A program made the translations under genes and the position numbers. Of a stretch of DNA of 35,487 nt, positions 7,667-15,139 are shown in pieces. Origin of the DNA: VBDM01 sp035637655 (GTDB lineage: Bacteria > Pseudomonadota > Gammaproteobacteria > Burkholderiales > SG8-39); assembly GCA_035637655.1 (NCBI GenBank), contig DASPWT010000123.1, positions 1 to 35,487 on the forward strand, in the 5' to 3' direction. Position 1 is the first letter of the stretch. Every line of letters starts with the position of its first letter. The notes under the pieces are model-generated. The model did not search any database. It was not told the DNA's origin and was given only the letters and a program-made list of their open reading frames with translations.

Positions 7667-9136
7667 CTATTTCGCCGGCCTTCTGAGATATCTTCCGCCT
7701 GCTGCGCCGACCACGTTGCCGTCGCGATAGATGGGCCGGCCGCGCAGGAACGTGGTCTTCACGCGCCCGGTCAGCTCCTGTCCTTCGAACGGGGTGTAGC
7801 CTTGCGCGGACTCCGAGTCGGCGGCGCGGACGACGAACGACTCGTCCGGGTCCACGAGCACGAGGTCCGCATCAAACCCCGGAGCGATGTCGCCCTTGGC
7901 GAGCAGCCCGTAGCGCCGCGCCGGATTCCAGGAAAGGACCTCGGCGATGTGGTTGTAGCCCATGCCGCGCTTGCGTCCCTCGCTCAGCACCCCGGAGAGC
8001 AGGTACTCGGTGCCCCCGAACCCGGATCTTGCGAGCCAGATGTCCTTCGGAAATTGCGCGCTGTACTTCTGTTCGGTGGCGCAGCAGGCGTGATCGCTGA
8101 CGATCCAGTCGACCTTGCGCTCGAGCACCGCCTCCCAGAGCGCCTCGACGTCGGCGCGCGGGCGGATCGGCGGGTTCACTTTGGCGAGCACGCCGCACGC
8201 GCAGTCGGTGTCGAGGAGCAGGTGACCGACCGTCACTTCGCGCCGGAAGTGAATGTGCGGAAATATCTTCTGCATCATCAGCGCGGCATCGATCGCCTTC
8301 TTCGAGGACAGGTGCAGCAGGTTGATGTTCAGGCACTCGGTCTCGTAGGCGAGGTAGGAGGCGATCCAGATCGCGAGGCCCTCCGCATGCGGCGGGCGCG
8401 CGGCACTGTAGGCGGCGAGCCCGTCCAGCCTGCCTTCGCGCTCGACGATCTTGGTGTAGGCGGTGAGGATTTCGGCAAGCTCGCAGTGCAGGCTCACGCT
8501 GATGTGCTCGGCGATCTCCGGGCGCGCGAGCATCAGCCGCCGCGCCGAGCGCATGATGAATTCGAAGTGCGCGACGTCGTAGCGCTCCTCCGGGCCGATC
8601 ATGAGGAACTCGTTCTGGCTCGACGAGCGGCCGTGCAGCCCGTAGCCGCCGTAGAACATGAAGATCTTGAACGAAGGCACGCCCCAGTCGGTGAGCAGCG
8701 ATTCCATCTCGTCGATGTGGCCCGCCTCGATGGGCGCGAGGTGGTAGCCGTAGTCCACCCAGTAGTTCCCTTCGGAGAGCCGCAACACCTCGGGCATGAA
8801 CTGGCGGTACGGCCCGCCGCGGTTGAGGTAGTACTGCCCGGTGCGGAAATAGGTGAGGCTCGTGGTCGTCCCGCCCATCGCCGCCGCCTTGCTCTCGGAG
8901 ACGGCGTCCTGCGCGAGGTCCCGGTAGATGCCGATGTGCATGTGCGCGTCTACGCAGCCCGGAAAGCCGAGCAGATTGTTTCCGTCGATCACTTCGTTTG
9001 CGTCCTCCGGCCGGATGGCGCGGGCGAGCCCCGCGAACTTTCCGGCTTTGATTCCGACATCGAGAAGCTCGACCGCATTCTTGTTCGGGCGTACGACGCG
9101 GACGTTCTTGACGAGGAGATCGTAGGGACGGGTCAT
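7667..9136 (-). CDS. Hydantoinase/dihydropyrimidinase-family amidohydrolase
   Basis: A 489-residue enzyme started at ATG 9134-9136, which overlaps the stop of the LeuD-like gene (ATGA). The open frame continues further upstream, but that part merely shadows the LeuD-like gene. All expected metal ligands of the cyclic amidohydrolase fold are visible: His65 and His67 in DAHMHI, the Lys157 normally carboxylated in PSFKIFM, His217 in SLHCEL, His275 in LLHLSS, and the Asp of IVSDHACC. Relatives open cyclic amides (hydantoins, dihydropyrimidines, allantoin, dihydroorotate). Which ring is used here is not evident, and the substrate loop differs from classical dihydropyrimidinases. Coupling to an aconitase-like subunit suggests one catabolic pathway. 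Confidence 0.85.
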   Translation of the reverse strand: MTRPYDLLVKNVRVVRPNKNAVELLDVGIKAGKFAGLARAIRPEDANEVIDGNNLLGFPGCVDAHMHIGIYRDLAQDAVSESKAAAMGGTTTSLTYFRTGQYYLNRGGPYRQFMPEVLRLSEGNYWVDYGYHLAPIEAGHIDEMESLLTDWGVPSFKIFMFYGGYGLHGRSSSQNEFLMIGPEERYDVAHFEFIMRSARRLMLARPEIAEHISVSLHCELAEILTAYTKIVEREGRLDGLAAYSAARPPHAEGLAIWIASYLAYETECLNINLLHLSSKKAIDAALMMQKIFPHIHFRREVTVGHLLLDTDCACGVLAKVNPPIRPRADVEALWEAVLERKVDWIVSDHACCATEQKYSAQFPKDIWLARSGFGGTEYLLSGVLSEGRKRGMGYNHIAEVLSWNPARRYGLLAKGDIAPGFDADLVLVDPDESFVVRAADSESAQGYTPFEGQELTGRVKTTFLRGRPIYRDGNVVGAAGGRYLRRPAK

Positions 9137-9675
9137 TCGGGTTCCGCCTGCCGCGCGCTCCTCTCGCGTGTGAGCCGCTTCTCCAGATGCGGCAGCAGCC
9201 CGCCGTCTCGGATCATCTGCATGAGGTGCGGGGGAATCGGCTCGCAGGCGAGCGTTTCGCCGGTGGTGAGATTGTCGATTCTCCCCGATTCGGCGTCGAC
9301 GCGCAGCCGGTCGTCCGCGCGGATGCGCTTCGCCTCCGCGCACACGAGTGCCGGCAGGCCCAGGTTGAGCGCATTGCGGTAGAAAAGGCCGGCGAAGGAT
9401 TCCGCGACGAGCGCCGCGACCCCGAGATGCTTGAGCGCCTGCGGCGCCTGCTCGCGCGAGGAGCCCGCGCCGCAATTGCGCCCCGCGACCAGCACGTCGC
9501 CGGGTCGCACCTCTGTTGCGAAGCGCGGCTCGACCGCCTCCAGACAGTGGCGCGCGATCTCCTCGATGCCGAACTTCATGTACTGGCCCGGCGCGAGGGC
9601 GTCGGTGTTGAGATTGTCGCCGAAGCGCCAGACGCGGCCGGCGTGCTGCGAGGGGCTTGGCGGGCGGGCGGTCAT
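9133..9675 (-). CDS. Aconitase-superfamily small (swivel) subunit, LeuD/homoaconitase-like
   Basis: A 180-residue protein from ATG 9673-9675. The frame is open to 9837, but upstream residues are low-complexity and partly lie in the 103-bp repeat, so the internal ATG is preferred. Hallmarks are RFGDNLNTDALAPGQYM near the start, the swivel-domain substrate loop GRNCGAGSSREQAPQAL, and SFAGLFYRNALNLGLPAL. These are standard for small subunits of isopropylmalate isomerase, homoaconitase or dimethylmalate dehydratase. The protein would complete the [4Fe-4S] large subunit at 11490-12746, which is unusually separated from it by 1.8 kb. Its stop overlaps the start of the hydantoinase-like gene. The exact substrate is unknown; ordinary leucine synthesis seems unlikely in this transporter-rich setting. 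Confidence 0.85.
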   Translation of the reverse strand: MTARPPSPSQHAGRVWRFGDNLNTDALAPGQYMKFGIEEIARHCLEAVEPRFATEVRPGDVLVAGRNCGAGSSREQAPQALKHLGVAALVAESFAGLFYRNALNLGLPALVCAEAKRIRADDRLRVDAESGRIDNLTTGETLACEPIPPHLMQMIRDGGLLPHLEKRLTRERSARQAEPE

Positions 9676-9784
9676 AGGTCGGGTTCGGGGTGAAGCGCGG
9701 GTGAAGGAGCGAGATCGTAACACCGGTGAGCGGGGCCGTTGCGCAGCGGCGCATCGCGCCGCACCACGGCGGTCGTGCCAGGAA

Positions 9785-9887
9785 ATTGGGCGGAGGGATG
9801 ACGGGGCAGCAAGGAACGTTCTACTAGGCTGCGGCACAAAGCTGTGAATTGGCTACGGTGAAGGCTGGGCGCAAATCGGGGAGGGCT
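9785..9887 (+). repeat. 103-bp direct repeat, copy A
   Basis: This copy runs from attgggcggagggatgacgg to ggggagggct. It matches copy B (10911-11013) over 103 bp with three differences seen by eye: t/g at 9825, a/g at 9834 and c/g at 9837, counted from the first base of each copy. It ends at the stop codon of the coiled-coil gene. In copy A the short frame starting ATGACGGGG is closed by a TAG where copy B reads GAG. Confidence 0.93.
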
Positions 9888-10572
9888 AGCGAGGCTTGGC
9901 TAACTGATTATCTGTCCGGCTTAGCTGCGGTGTCGAATTTGCTGGCGGGCATGGCTCCACCTTGCGAGCCTTGCTGAGGAATGTGGTGATCTGCCCAGCT
10001 ATCCCCTTGTTTTCCTCGACCTTGCCGTAGTTGTCGACGAAGCTCACGAGTAGAGCGCGGCCGTCGAGCCGTTCCTGCGCGAGACGCCGACACTCACGCT
10101 CGGCTGCCTCACGCGCTTCCTGCTCGGCAAGCTGGCGGGCACGGGCTTCTGCCTCCGCCCTCTCCTGACGCTCGCGCTCTTCCTGGGCCTTGCGCGCGGC
10201 CTCGGCCTCCAGCCGGCGGCGCTCAGCGGCGAGCCGCTCCTCCTCGGCAGCCCGCTGCTTCCGGGCGGCCTCTTCCCGGGCAAGCTGCTCGGCGCGCTCA
10301 CGCTCGAGGCGCTCGCGCGCGGCGCGCTCCTCGGCTTCCCTCCGGGCCCTGGCCTGCCGCTCTTCTTCTTCGAGCTCGGCGCGCCGCTGGGCCTCAGTGA
10401 GCTCAATGCACATCAGGTTGCCGCCGTCCATATGGACGATTCTGGTGCAGACCTGCCTGCTCACCTTGCGCGTCGGATCCATCGGCGGTGGCACATTGGC
10501 TTTATCCTGCGATCTGCTACTGCAGGGGGCCGCGAGCACGAGGACGAGGACGACGGTTATGCTCTTGTTCAT
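9886..10572 (-). CDS. Exported coiled-coil protein, TolA-like in composition; function unknown
   Basis: A 228-residue protein started at ATG 10570-10572 with a GGGGG-type Shine-Dalgarno just upstream; the frame is open to 10680, but upstream residues do not look like protein. Residues 1-20 form a secretion signal (MNKSITVVLVLVLAAPCSSR). The Cys after LAAP does not sit in a good lipobox. About residues 68-185 are almost only Glu, Arg, Ala, Gln and Leu, which predicts one long alpha-helical coiled coil as in TolA or periplasmic stalk proteins. A short C-terminal part (SFVDNYGKVEENKGIAGQITTFL) looks globular. Such low-complexity helices attract misleading database hits, so no function is proposed. 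It lies in the insertion-like segment, with its stop touching repeat copy A. Confidence 0.7.
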   Translation of the reverse strand: MNKSITVVLVLVLAAPCSSRSQDKANVPPPMDPTRKVSRQVCTRIVHMDGGNLMCIELTEAQRRAELEEEERQARARREAEERAARERLERERAEQLAREEAARKQRAAEEERLAAERRRLEAEAARKAQEERERQERAEAEARARQLAEQEAREAAERECRRLAQERLDGRALLVSFVDNYGKVEENKGIAGQITTFLSKARKVEPCPPANSTPQLSRTDNQLAKPR

Positions 10573-10830
10573 GGCTCCCCCTTCAGGTTCCGTAGGCGCG
10601 CGGCGCCAGAACTGCGTGAATTGACTTCGAAGCGAAGGATACGCGCAGCGCGCCCGGCGCGCTGCGACAAAATCCCGCATCAGCAGCCACGCCTCGGTGG
10701 TTCACTTGCATAGCGCCCGCAGATTGCGCCGTGTCCCCAACCAATCTCCCAAACTCTTCCAGGCCGCCTTTGGCGTGCAGTGGCGTAGAATCGCGCTCGC
10801 CGACGCCAAACGGCGCGTTCCGACGGGGAG

Positions 10831-10877
10831 GCAGACCTGTTAATCTGTAGGTCCGGGTTCGAACCCCGGTCGGGGGC
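10831..10877 (+). pseudogene. tRNA-Asn-like 3' fragment (anticodon GTT)
   Basis: The anticodon stem GCAGA (10831-10835) pairs with TCTGT (10844-10848) around an 8-nt loop containing CTGTTAA, so the anticodon would be GTT at 10839-10841. It is followed by an AGGTC variable loop, a perfect T-arm CCGGG-TTCGAAC-CCCGG (10853-10869) and an acceptor-like TCGGGGG. The D-arm and a matching 5' acceptor strand (CCCCCGA) are missing upstream, there is no encoded CCA, and the anticodon loop has one extra base. This is therefore a remnant rather than a working tRNA. Such 3' tRNA pieces often mark att sites of integrating elements. Confidence 0.65.
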
Positions 10878-10886
10878 GTACTTGGC

Positions 10887-10913
10887 GTCCGCTATCGACC
10901 CAAAGCGGCCATT
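10887..10913. repeat. REP-like motif 1
   Basis: GTCCGCT and AGCGGCC arms flank a 10-nt loop (hairpin 10887-10910), followed by ATT. It shares the words CGTCCGCT and GCCATT with 11352-11384. Together they resemble the dispersed extragenic CCGCT/AGCGG palindromes common in proteobacterial genomes, from memory of that motif type. Confidence 0.4.
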
Positions 10914-11013
10914 GGGCGGAGGGATGACGGGGCAGCAAGGAACGTTCTACGAGGCTGCGGCACGAAGGTGTGAATTGGCTACGGTGAAGGCTGGGCGCAA
11001 ATCGGGGAGGGCT
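10911..11013 (+). repeat. 103-bp direct repeat, copy B
   Basis: This is the second copy of the repeat at 9785-9887, 1126 bp downstream and in the same orientation. Its last bases (GGGGAGGG) supply the ribosome-binding site for the lipoprotein gene, which starts 4 nt after the repeat ends. The repeat may therefore be the duplicated leader of this gene. Confidence 0.93.
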
Positions 11014-11017
11014 CAGT

Positions 11018-11320
11018 ATGGGGATACGCGAGGGAACAGCCGTGATGGTGCTTGCATTGGCATTAACCGCGTGCGAATCGGGTTTCAGCGAAGCAGATAT
11101 CGAGCAGGCAAAGCAAAGCATTCGATCAGAGTACGAGAAACGGCCCGGACTGACTGTTGTTGATGTTCAGATGATCAAAGAGTCCCCGACTAAGCTAACC
11201 GGTTTCGTAAAAATCAAACCAAAAGGTTTGCCCAAATCGTCGGGCACGTTGGGCGAGATTTTGAAGAGTTGCTCCGCAACATTCGGCGAAAACAGGCAAT
11301 ACATCTGGCGGTGCGAATAA
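11018..11320 (+). CDS. Small lipoprotein, function unknown
   Basis: A 100-residue protein from ATG 11018, with GGGAGGG about 7 nt upstream at the end of repeat copy B. It has a lipoprotein signal with lipobox LTAC (lipidated Cys19) after a short hydrophobic run (VMVLALAL). The mature part has about 81 residues, is rich in Lys and Ser, and carries two more Cys residues (KSCSATF and WRCE) that could form a disulfide. It is noticeably AT-richer than the flanking catabolic genes, consistent with transfer. It is the only plus-strand gene in the 9.1-19.8 kb stretch. I do not recognise the family. Confidence 0.75.
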   Translation: MGIREGTAVMVLALALTACESGFSEADIEQAKQSIRSEYEKRPGLTVVDVQMIKESPTKLTGFVKIKPKGLPKSSGTLGEILKSCSATFGENRQYIWRCE

Positions 11321-11351
11321 GCCTGACTGCCGAGCTGTTTTTCCTAGGCCC

Positions 11352-11384
11352 GAACGTCCGCTTTTGGCCGTTTTCTGCCATTCG
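11352..11384. repeat. REP-like motif 2
   Basis: It contains CGTCCGCTTTTGGCC and TGCCATTCG, sharing CGTCCGCT and GCCATT with the motif at 10887-10913. The two motifs bracket repeat copy B plus the lipoprotein gene. The family assignment is by eye only. Confidence 0.35.
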
Positions 11385-11489
11385 AGTCGTTGCGCTTCAA
11401 GGGTTGGTGCCACCGAACAACGGCTTCTAAGGCGACTCGCCGCAAGTGGCGCGCCCGAAGCGGGACGTTCGCGAGGTAGGCGAGCGACG

Positions 11490-12746
11490 CTACGCGAGCA
11501 GCTCGCGCGGATCGCCGATCGTGCCGCGCACAGCCGCCGCGGCGACGGTGTAGGGCGAGCCGAGGTAGACGTTGGAGGCCGGATCGCCCATCCGCCCCTT
11601 GAAGTTGCGCGCGATGCTGGAGATGATGTTGATGTTCGGCCCGAAGCGGTAGCCGTAGCCCGCGCAGGCGCCGCAGGCGGTCGCGAAGAGCTTCGCTCCC
11701 GCGGCTTCGAGCACGCCGAGCGTGCCTTCGGCGCGCGCCGTTTCCTGGTCCTTGAGCGAGGCGGGCGCGACGATCAGCTCGATCGCCGCTTTCCTTCCCT
11801 TCAGCACGCGCGCGGCCATGCGCAGGTCCTCGAGCTTCGCGCCGGTGCAGGCGCCGATGTAGGCGACATCGACGCGCGTTCCGGCAAGATCGGACGCAGG
11901 CCGCGCGTTCGCCGGGCTGTGCGGCGCGGCGACCTGGGGCACGAGCGCAGCGGCGTCGAAGTCGTGGCGCTCGCGAAGCGGCGCCTGCGGGTCGGTGCGC
12001 CAGCCGTCGGTTTCGATTTCCCGCACGCCGGCGGAGCGAAGATACGCGCGCGTCACTTCGTCCGGCGCGATGAGCCCGGTCTGCGCGCCGATCTCGGCGG
12101 TCATGTTGGCGAGGGTCATGCGCTCCTGCATGGGCAGCGCCGCGATCGCCTCGCCGTCGAACTCGACCGCCTGGTACTGCGCGCCGTCCAGGCCGAACCT
12201 GCCGGCGAGAAACAGCATCATGTCCTTCGCCGTCACGCCGTCCGGAAGGCGGCCGCGCCAGCGCAGCAGGATCGTCTCGGGGACCCGCAGCCAGATCTCT
12301 CCCGTCACCACGACGCCGAGCATCTCGGTCGCGCCGATGCCGAACATGTAGGCGCCGAACGCGCCGCCGGTGGGCGAATGGCTGTCGCCGCCGACCGCGA
12401 ACATCCCCGGCCGCAGGTGGCCTTTTTCCGGCAGCACCACGTGGCAGATGCCGATCCCGTCGTAGAAGTTCTTCACCCCGACCGCGCGCGCCCAGTCGCG
12501 CGTCACGCGCTGGATCGTGCGGCTTTCCTCGTCGTCGGCGGGCAGGAAGTGATCGGTGATGAGGACGATGCGCTCGGGGTCCCAGACCTTCGCGCCGAGG
12601 CGCTCGAGCATGGGTTGCAGGCGCCGCGGGCCGCTCGAATCGTGGAACATGGCGAGGTCCACCCTGCAGGTAACGATCTCGCCGGGAGCCACCGCGTCGC
12701 GGCCGGCGGCACGGGCGATGATCTTCTGCGCGAGCGTCTGCAGCAC
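11490..12746 (-). CDS. Aconitase-superfamily large subunit, LeuC/homoaconitase-like
   Basis: A 418-residue protein started at GTG 12744-12746, two bases after the LivF stop; longer starts would overlap livF and give no family-like sequence. Family blocks in order are ITDHFLPADDEES, FAVGGDSHSPTGGAFGAYMFGIGATEM, YIGACTGAKLEDL and ATACGACAGYGYRFGPN. The Cys of GACTG and the CGAC pair are the expected ligands of the [4Fe-4S] cluster that performs dehydration/hydration of a hydroxy-dicarboxylate. The TGAKLEDL variant is typical of homoaconitase-family proteins outside leucine synthesis. Candidate reactions include isopropylmalate, homoaconitate or 2,3-dimethylmalate chemistry; the substrate is not determinable. 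The small subunit is at 9133-9675. Coupling to LivF suggests it acts on an imported compound. Confidence 0.87.
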   Translation of the reverse strand: MLQTLAQKIIARAAGRDAVAPGEIVTCRVDLAMFHDSSGPRRLQPMLERLGAKVWDPERIVLITDHFLPADDEESRTIQRVTRDWARAVGVKNFYDGIGICHVVLPEKGHLRPGMFAVGGDSHSPTGGAFGAYMFGIGATEMLGVVVTGEIWLRVPETILLRWRGRLPDGVTAKDMMLFLAGRFGLDGAQYQAVEFDGEAIAALPMQERMTLANMTAEIGAQTGLIAPDEVTRAYLRSAGVREIETDGWRTDPQAPLRERHDFDAAALVPQVAAPHSPANARPASDLAGTRVDVAYIGACTGAKLEDLRMAARVLKGRKAAIELIVAPASLKDQETARAEGTLGVLEAAGAKLFATACGACAGYGYRFGPNINIISSIARNFKGRMGDPASNVYLGSPYTVAAAAVRGTIGDPRELLA

Positions 12747-12748
12747 GG

Positions 12749-13450
12749 TCAGATTCCCAGGTAGGCGCGCCTGAGAGCGCCGTTGTCGAGCAGCTCGGCG
12801 GGGGTGCCGTGGAATACCATGGCGCCATTTTCGAGCACGCAGGCGCGATGCGCAATCTCGAGCGCCTGGCCGACGTTCTGCTCGACGAGCAGAATCGACA
12901 ATCCTTCGGCGTTCAGCCGCTTCACCAGCGAGAACATCTCGTCGACCAGCATCGGCGAGAGCCCGAGCGAAGGCTCGTCGAGGACGAGCAGCCGCGGTTC
13001 GGCCATCAGCGCGCGGCCGATCGCGAGCATCTGCTGCTCGCCGCCGGAGAGCGTGCCGGCGCGCTGCGCGGTCCGCTCCTCCAGCCGCGGAAATACGGAG
13101 AAGACGCGCTCCATGTTCCGCGCGCGGTGCTCGCGGCCGCGGCGATAGCTGCCGAGCTCGAGGTTCTCGCGCACCGAAAGATTCGGAAACACACGCCGGC
13201 CCTCGGGCACCTGGATCAGACCGGCGGCGACGATGTCGGTGTGGCGCGCGCCGGTGATGTCGCGCCCCTCGAACGCGACGCGGCCGCCGGACGCGGGGAC
13301 AAGGCCGCATAGCGTATTGTTGAGGGTGGATTTGCCGGCGCCGTTCGAGCCGAGGACCGCGACGATCTCGCCCGCGCCGATGTTCAGGTCGATGCCGCGC
13401 AGCACTTCGACCGCGCCGTAGCCGCCTCTGAGCGCGCTCACCTCAAGCAT
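12749..13450 (-). CDS. livF: Branched-chain amino acid-type ABC transporter ATPase LivF
   Basis: A 233-residue ATPase with Walker A GSNGAGKST, Q-loop region GLIQVPEGRRVFPNLSVRENL, signature LSGGEQQMLAIGRAL, Walker B LLVLDEPSLGL and ILLVEQN at the switch position. The VEQN form and the short length are typical of LivF. It overlaps livG by 8 nt and is followed two bases later by the LeuC-like gene. With LivG it powers the LivHM permease. Liv systems import branched-chain amino acids but also amides, urea and aromatic acids, so the solute here is open. Confidence 0.93.
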   Translation of the reverse strand: MLEVSALRGGYGAVEVLRGIDLNIGAGEIVAVLGSNGAGKSTLNNTLCGLVPASGGRVAFEGRDITGARHTDIVAAGLIQVPEGRRVFPNLSVRENLELGSYRRGREHRARNMERVFSVFPRLEERTAQRAGTLSGGEQQMLAIGRALMAEPRLLVLDEPSLGLSPMLVDEMFSLVKRLNAEGLSILLVEQNVGQALEIAHRACVLENGAMVFHGTPAELLDNGALRRAYLGI

Positions 13451-14192
13451 GGGCCTCGTTCCCGGACGTCCGCAGGCGTTCCGCCGCGCCGCGGCCGAGA
13501 TACGCTTCGATGACGCGCGGATCGCGCGTCACGTCGGCGGGCTTGCCCTCGGCGATCAGCTGCCCGTTGTTGAGCACCCAGGTGTGCTCGGACAGATTCA
13601 TCACCGCCTGCATCACGTGCTCGATCATGAGCACCGTGACGCCGCCGTCGCGGATCGAGCGGATCACCGGCGACATCTCCGAGACTTCCTGCGGGTTGAG
13701 GCCTGCGAGCACCTCGTCGAGCAGGAGAAGCTTCGGCTCTGTCGCGAGCGCGCGAGCAAGCTCCAGGCGCTTGCGCCCCGCAATGGTGAGATCCCGCGCC
13801 GGCTTGTCGAGCCGGCCGGCAAGGCCGACGCGCAGCGCGACGCTCTCCGCGTGGGCGAGCGCCACCTTGCGCTGCGCCCGGTGCAGGTGCGATCCCACCG
13901 CGATGTTCTCCCGCACCGTCTGCCCTGCGAACGGCTGCACGATCTGGAAGGTGCGCGTCATTCCCAGGCGGCAGATGCGGTGCGGCGCAAGCCCGGTGAC
14001 CTCCTGCCCGAGGAAGCTCACCGAGCCCGCGTCGGGCTCGAGGAACCCGGAGAGAATGCCGAACAGCGTGGACTTTCCCGCGCCGTTGGGACCGATGAGC
14101 GACGTGATGCTGCCCGCCCGAACGGCGAGGGTCACATCGTCGACCGCCTTCAGGCCGCCGAAGCTGATCGACACATGGCGCGCTTCCAGCAT
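13443..14192 (-). CDS. livG: Branched-chain amino acid-type ABC transporter ATPase LivG
   Basis: A 249-residue ATPase with Walker A GPNGAGKST, the LivG-type Q-loop region LGMTRTFQIVQPFAGQTVREN, a variant signature LTIAGRKRLELARAL, Walker B LLLLDEVLAGLN and the switch His in MIEHVM. The AGRKRLELARAL variant is common in LivG-like subunits. It sits between livM (one base apart) and livF (overlapping), in the usual order of the operon. It would pair with LivF on the cytoplasmic face of the permease. Confidence 0.93.
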   Translation of the reverse strand: MLEARHVSISFGGLKAVDDVTLAVRAGSITSLIGPNGAGKSTLFGILSGFLEPDAGSVSFLGQEVTGLAPHRICRLGMTRTFQIVQPFAGQTVRENIAVGSHLHRAQRKVALAHAESVALRVGLAGRLDKPARDLTIAGRKRLELARALATEPKLLLLDEVLAGLNPQEVSEMSPVIRSIRDGGVTVLMIEHVMQAVMNLSEHTWVLNNGQLIAEGKPADVTRDPRVIEAYLGRGAAERLRTSGNEAHA

Positions 14193-14193
14193 C

Positions 14194-15138
14194 TCAAGCG
14201 GCCCTCGCGAAGCGCCGGAACAATCCGCCGATGCCGCGCGGCAGGAACGTGACCATCGCGATCAGCACCGCTCCGTAGATCATCAGGCTCACACCGGGTG
14301 CGTCGCCCATCAGATTGCGGGTGAGCTCGCCGAGCAGCTTGAGCGCCGCGGCGCCGAGGAGCGGGCCGAAAACCGTGCCCAGCCCGCCGACGATCGGGCC
14401 GAGCAGCGCCTCGACGGACACCGCGGGTCCGTAGGCGATGTGGGGATCGATGTAATGGAAATATTGCACGTAGAACGCCCCGCCCGCCGCCATCAGCCCC
14501 GCCGAAATCACGATCGCCTGGAGCTTCACGCGGAACACATCCACGCCGAGCGCCGCGGCCGAGTCTTCGTTGTCGCGCACCGCCGTCAGCCACGCGCCGT
14601 AGCGCGAGCGCTCCAGCCACCAGGAGAGCAGAAAGCCCGCGAGCGTCAGGACGAGGATAACGTATAGAAACCCCGCCTTGCCCTGGAACTGGAAATCGAG
14701 CGCAGAGGACTTGAGCGGCACGAGCAGGCCCACGCCGCCGCCGGTGAACTTGACCGAGTTGGCGAGAATGCGAAAAACTTCCGCGAAGGCGAGCGTCACC
14801 AGCGCGAAGTACGAGCCGCGCAGCCCGTAGCGGAACGAGAGCGCGCCGACGAGGGCACCCGTCGCGGCGCCGCAGGCGATCGCAAAGGGCAGGCACAGCC
14901 AGGCATTCACCCCGAAATGGACCTGAAGGGCGGCGCTCGCGTAAGCGCCCGTGCCGAAAAACGCTGCGTGACCGAAAGAATACTGCCCGCCGAAGCCGGC
15001 GAGGATATTCCAGGCCTGGCCGAGCAGCGTGGCATAGAGCGTCATGATGACCAGATTGAGGACGACGCCCGACGAGACGAACGCGGGCAGGAGCGCCACG
15101 GCGCCGCAAAGCACGAGAATCGCGCAGAGCGTCTTCAA
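14194..15138 (-). CDS. livM: Branched-chain amino acid-type ABC transporter permease LivM
   Basis: A 314-residue polytopic membrane protein starting at TTG 15136-15138 directly after the livH stop. The LivM motifs AWNILAGFGGQYSFGHAAFFGTGAYASA and GLRGSYFALVTLAFAEVFRILANS are present. Around residues 225-255 it reads YFHYIDPHIAYGPAVSVEALLGPIVGG, the cytoplasmic loop expected to contact the ATPases. About eight to ten hydrophobic segments are visible. It forms the channel with LivH. Confidence 0.92.
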   Translation of the reverse strand: MKTLCAILVLCGAVALLPAFVSSGVVLNLVIMTLYATLLGQAWNILAGFGGQYSFGHAAFFGTGAYASAALQVHFGVNAWLCLPFAIACGAATGALVGALSFRYGLRGSYFALVTLAFAEVFRILANSVKFTGGGVGLLVPLKSSALDFQFQGKAGFLYVILVLTLAGFLLSWWLERSRYGAWLTAVRDNEDSAAALGVDVFRVKLQAIVISAGLMAAGGAFYVQYFHYIDPHIAYGPAVSVEALLGPIVGGLGTVFGPLLGAAALKLLGELTRNLMGDAPGVSLMIYGAVLIAMVTFLPRGIGGLFRRFARAA

Positions 15139-15139
15139 A

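Larger units (their letters stand above)
10573..11017. other. Intergenic stretch without a gene
   Basis: Between the divergent coiled-coil and lipoprotein genes lie a promoter-like TAGAAT (10786-10791), an 8-bp inverted repeat GACGCCAA/TTGGCGTC (10802-10809 and 10882-10889) that brackets the tRNA-Asn-like fragment, a REP-like hairpin (10887-10913) and repeat copy B. Short frames here translate tRNA and repeat sequence and are not credible genes. Confidence 0.6.
9676..11489. mobile_element. Probable inserted segment between the LeuD-like and LeuC-like genes
   Basis: The two aconitase-like subunit genes point the same way in a compact minus-strand operon, yet 1.8 kb separates them. The segment holds a pair of 103-bp direct repeats, a coiled-coil protein gene, a tRNA-Asn-like fragment, short REP-like motifs and a plus-strand lipoprotein gene. 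Spacing inside it is loose, and the lipoprotein gene is visibly AT-richer than the surrounding genes. No transposase, integrase or clear target duplication was found, so the mechanism of arrival is unknown and the boundaries are only the flanking gene ends. Confidence 0.4.

Noticed and set aside
7667..9754. A single 695-codon hydantoinase with an N-terminal extension
   Set aside because: The extension overlaps the LeuD-like gene in another frame; ATG 9136 in the ATGA overlap is the better start.
10801..10889. A complete working tRNA-Asn
   Set aside because: No matching 5' acceptor strand or D-arm is present and the anticodon loop has 8 nt.
10840..11121. A 93-codon minus-strand frame over the tRNA-like fragment
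   Set aside because: Its end (RPRPGFEPGPTD) is the typical mistranslation of a tRNA T-arm.
10882..11163. A 93-codon plus-strand frame over repeat copy B
   Set aside because: It reads through the repeat and overlaps the lipoprotein gene in another frame; the same frame in copy A is stopped by TAG, so it is not conserved.
11490..13310. A 606-codon LeuC-like protein including an extension over livF
   Set aside because: The extra residues are Arg/Pro-rich shadow of livF; GTG 12746 directly after the livF stop fits family length.
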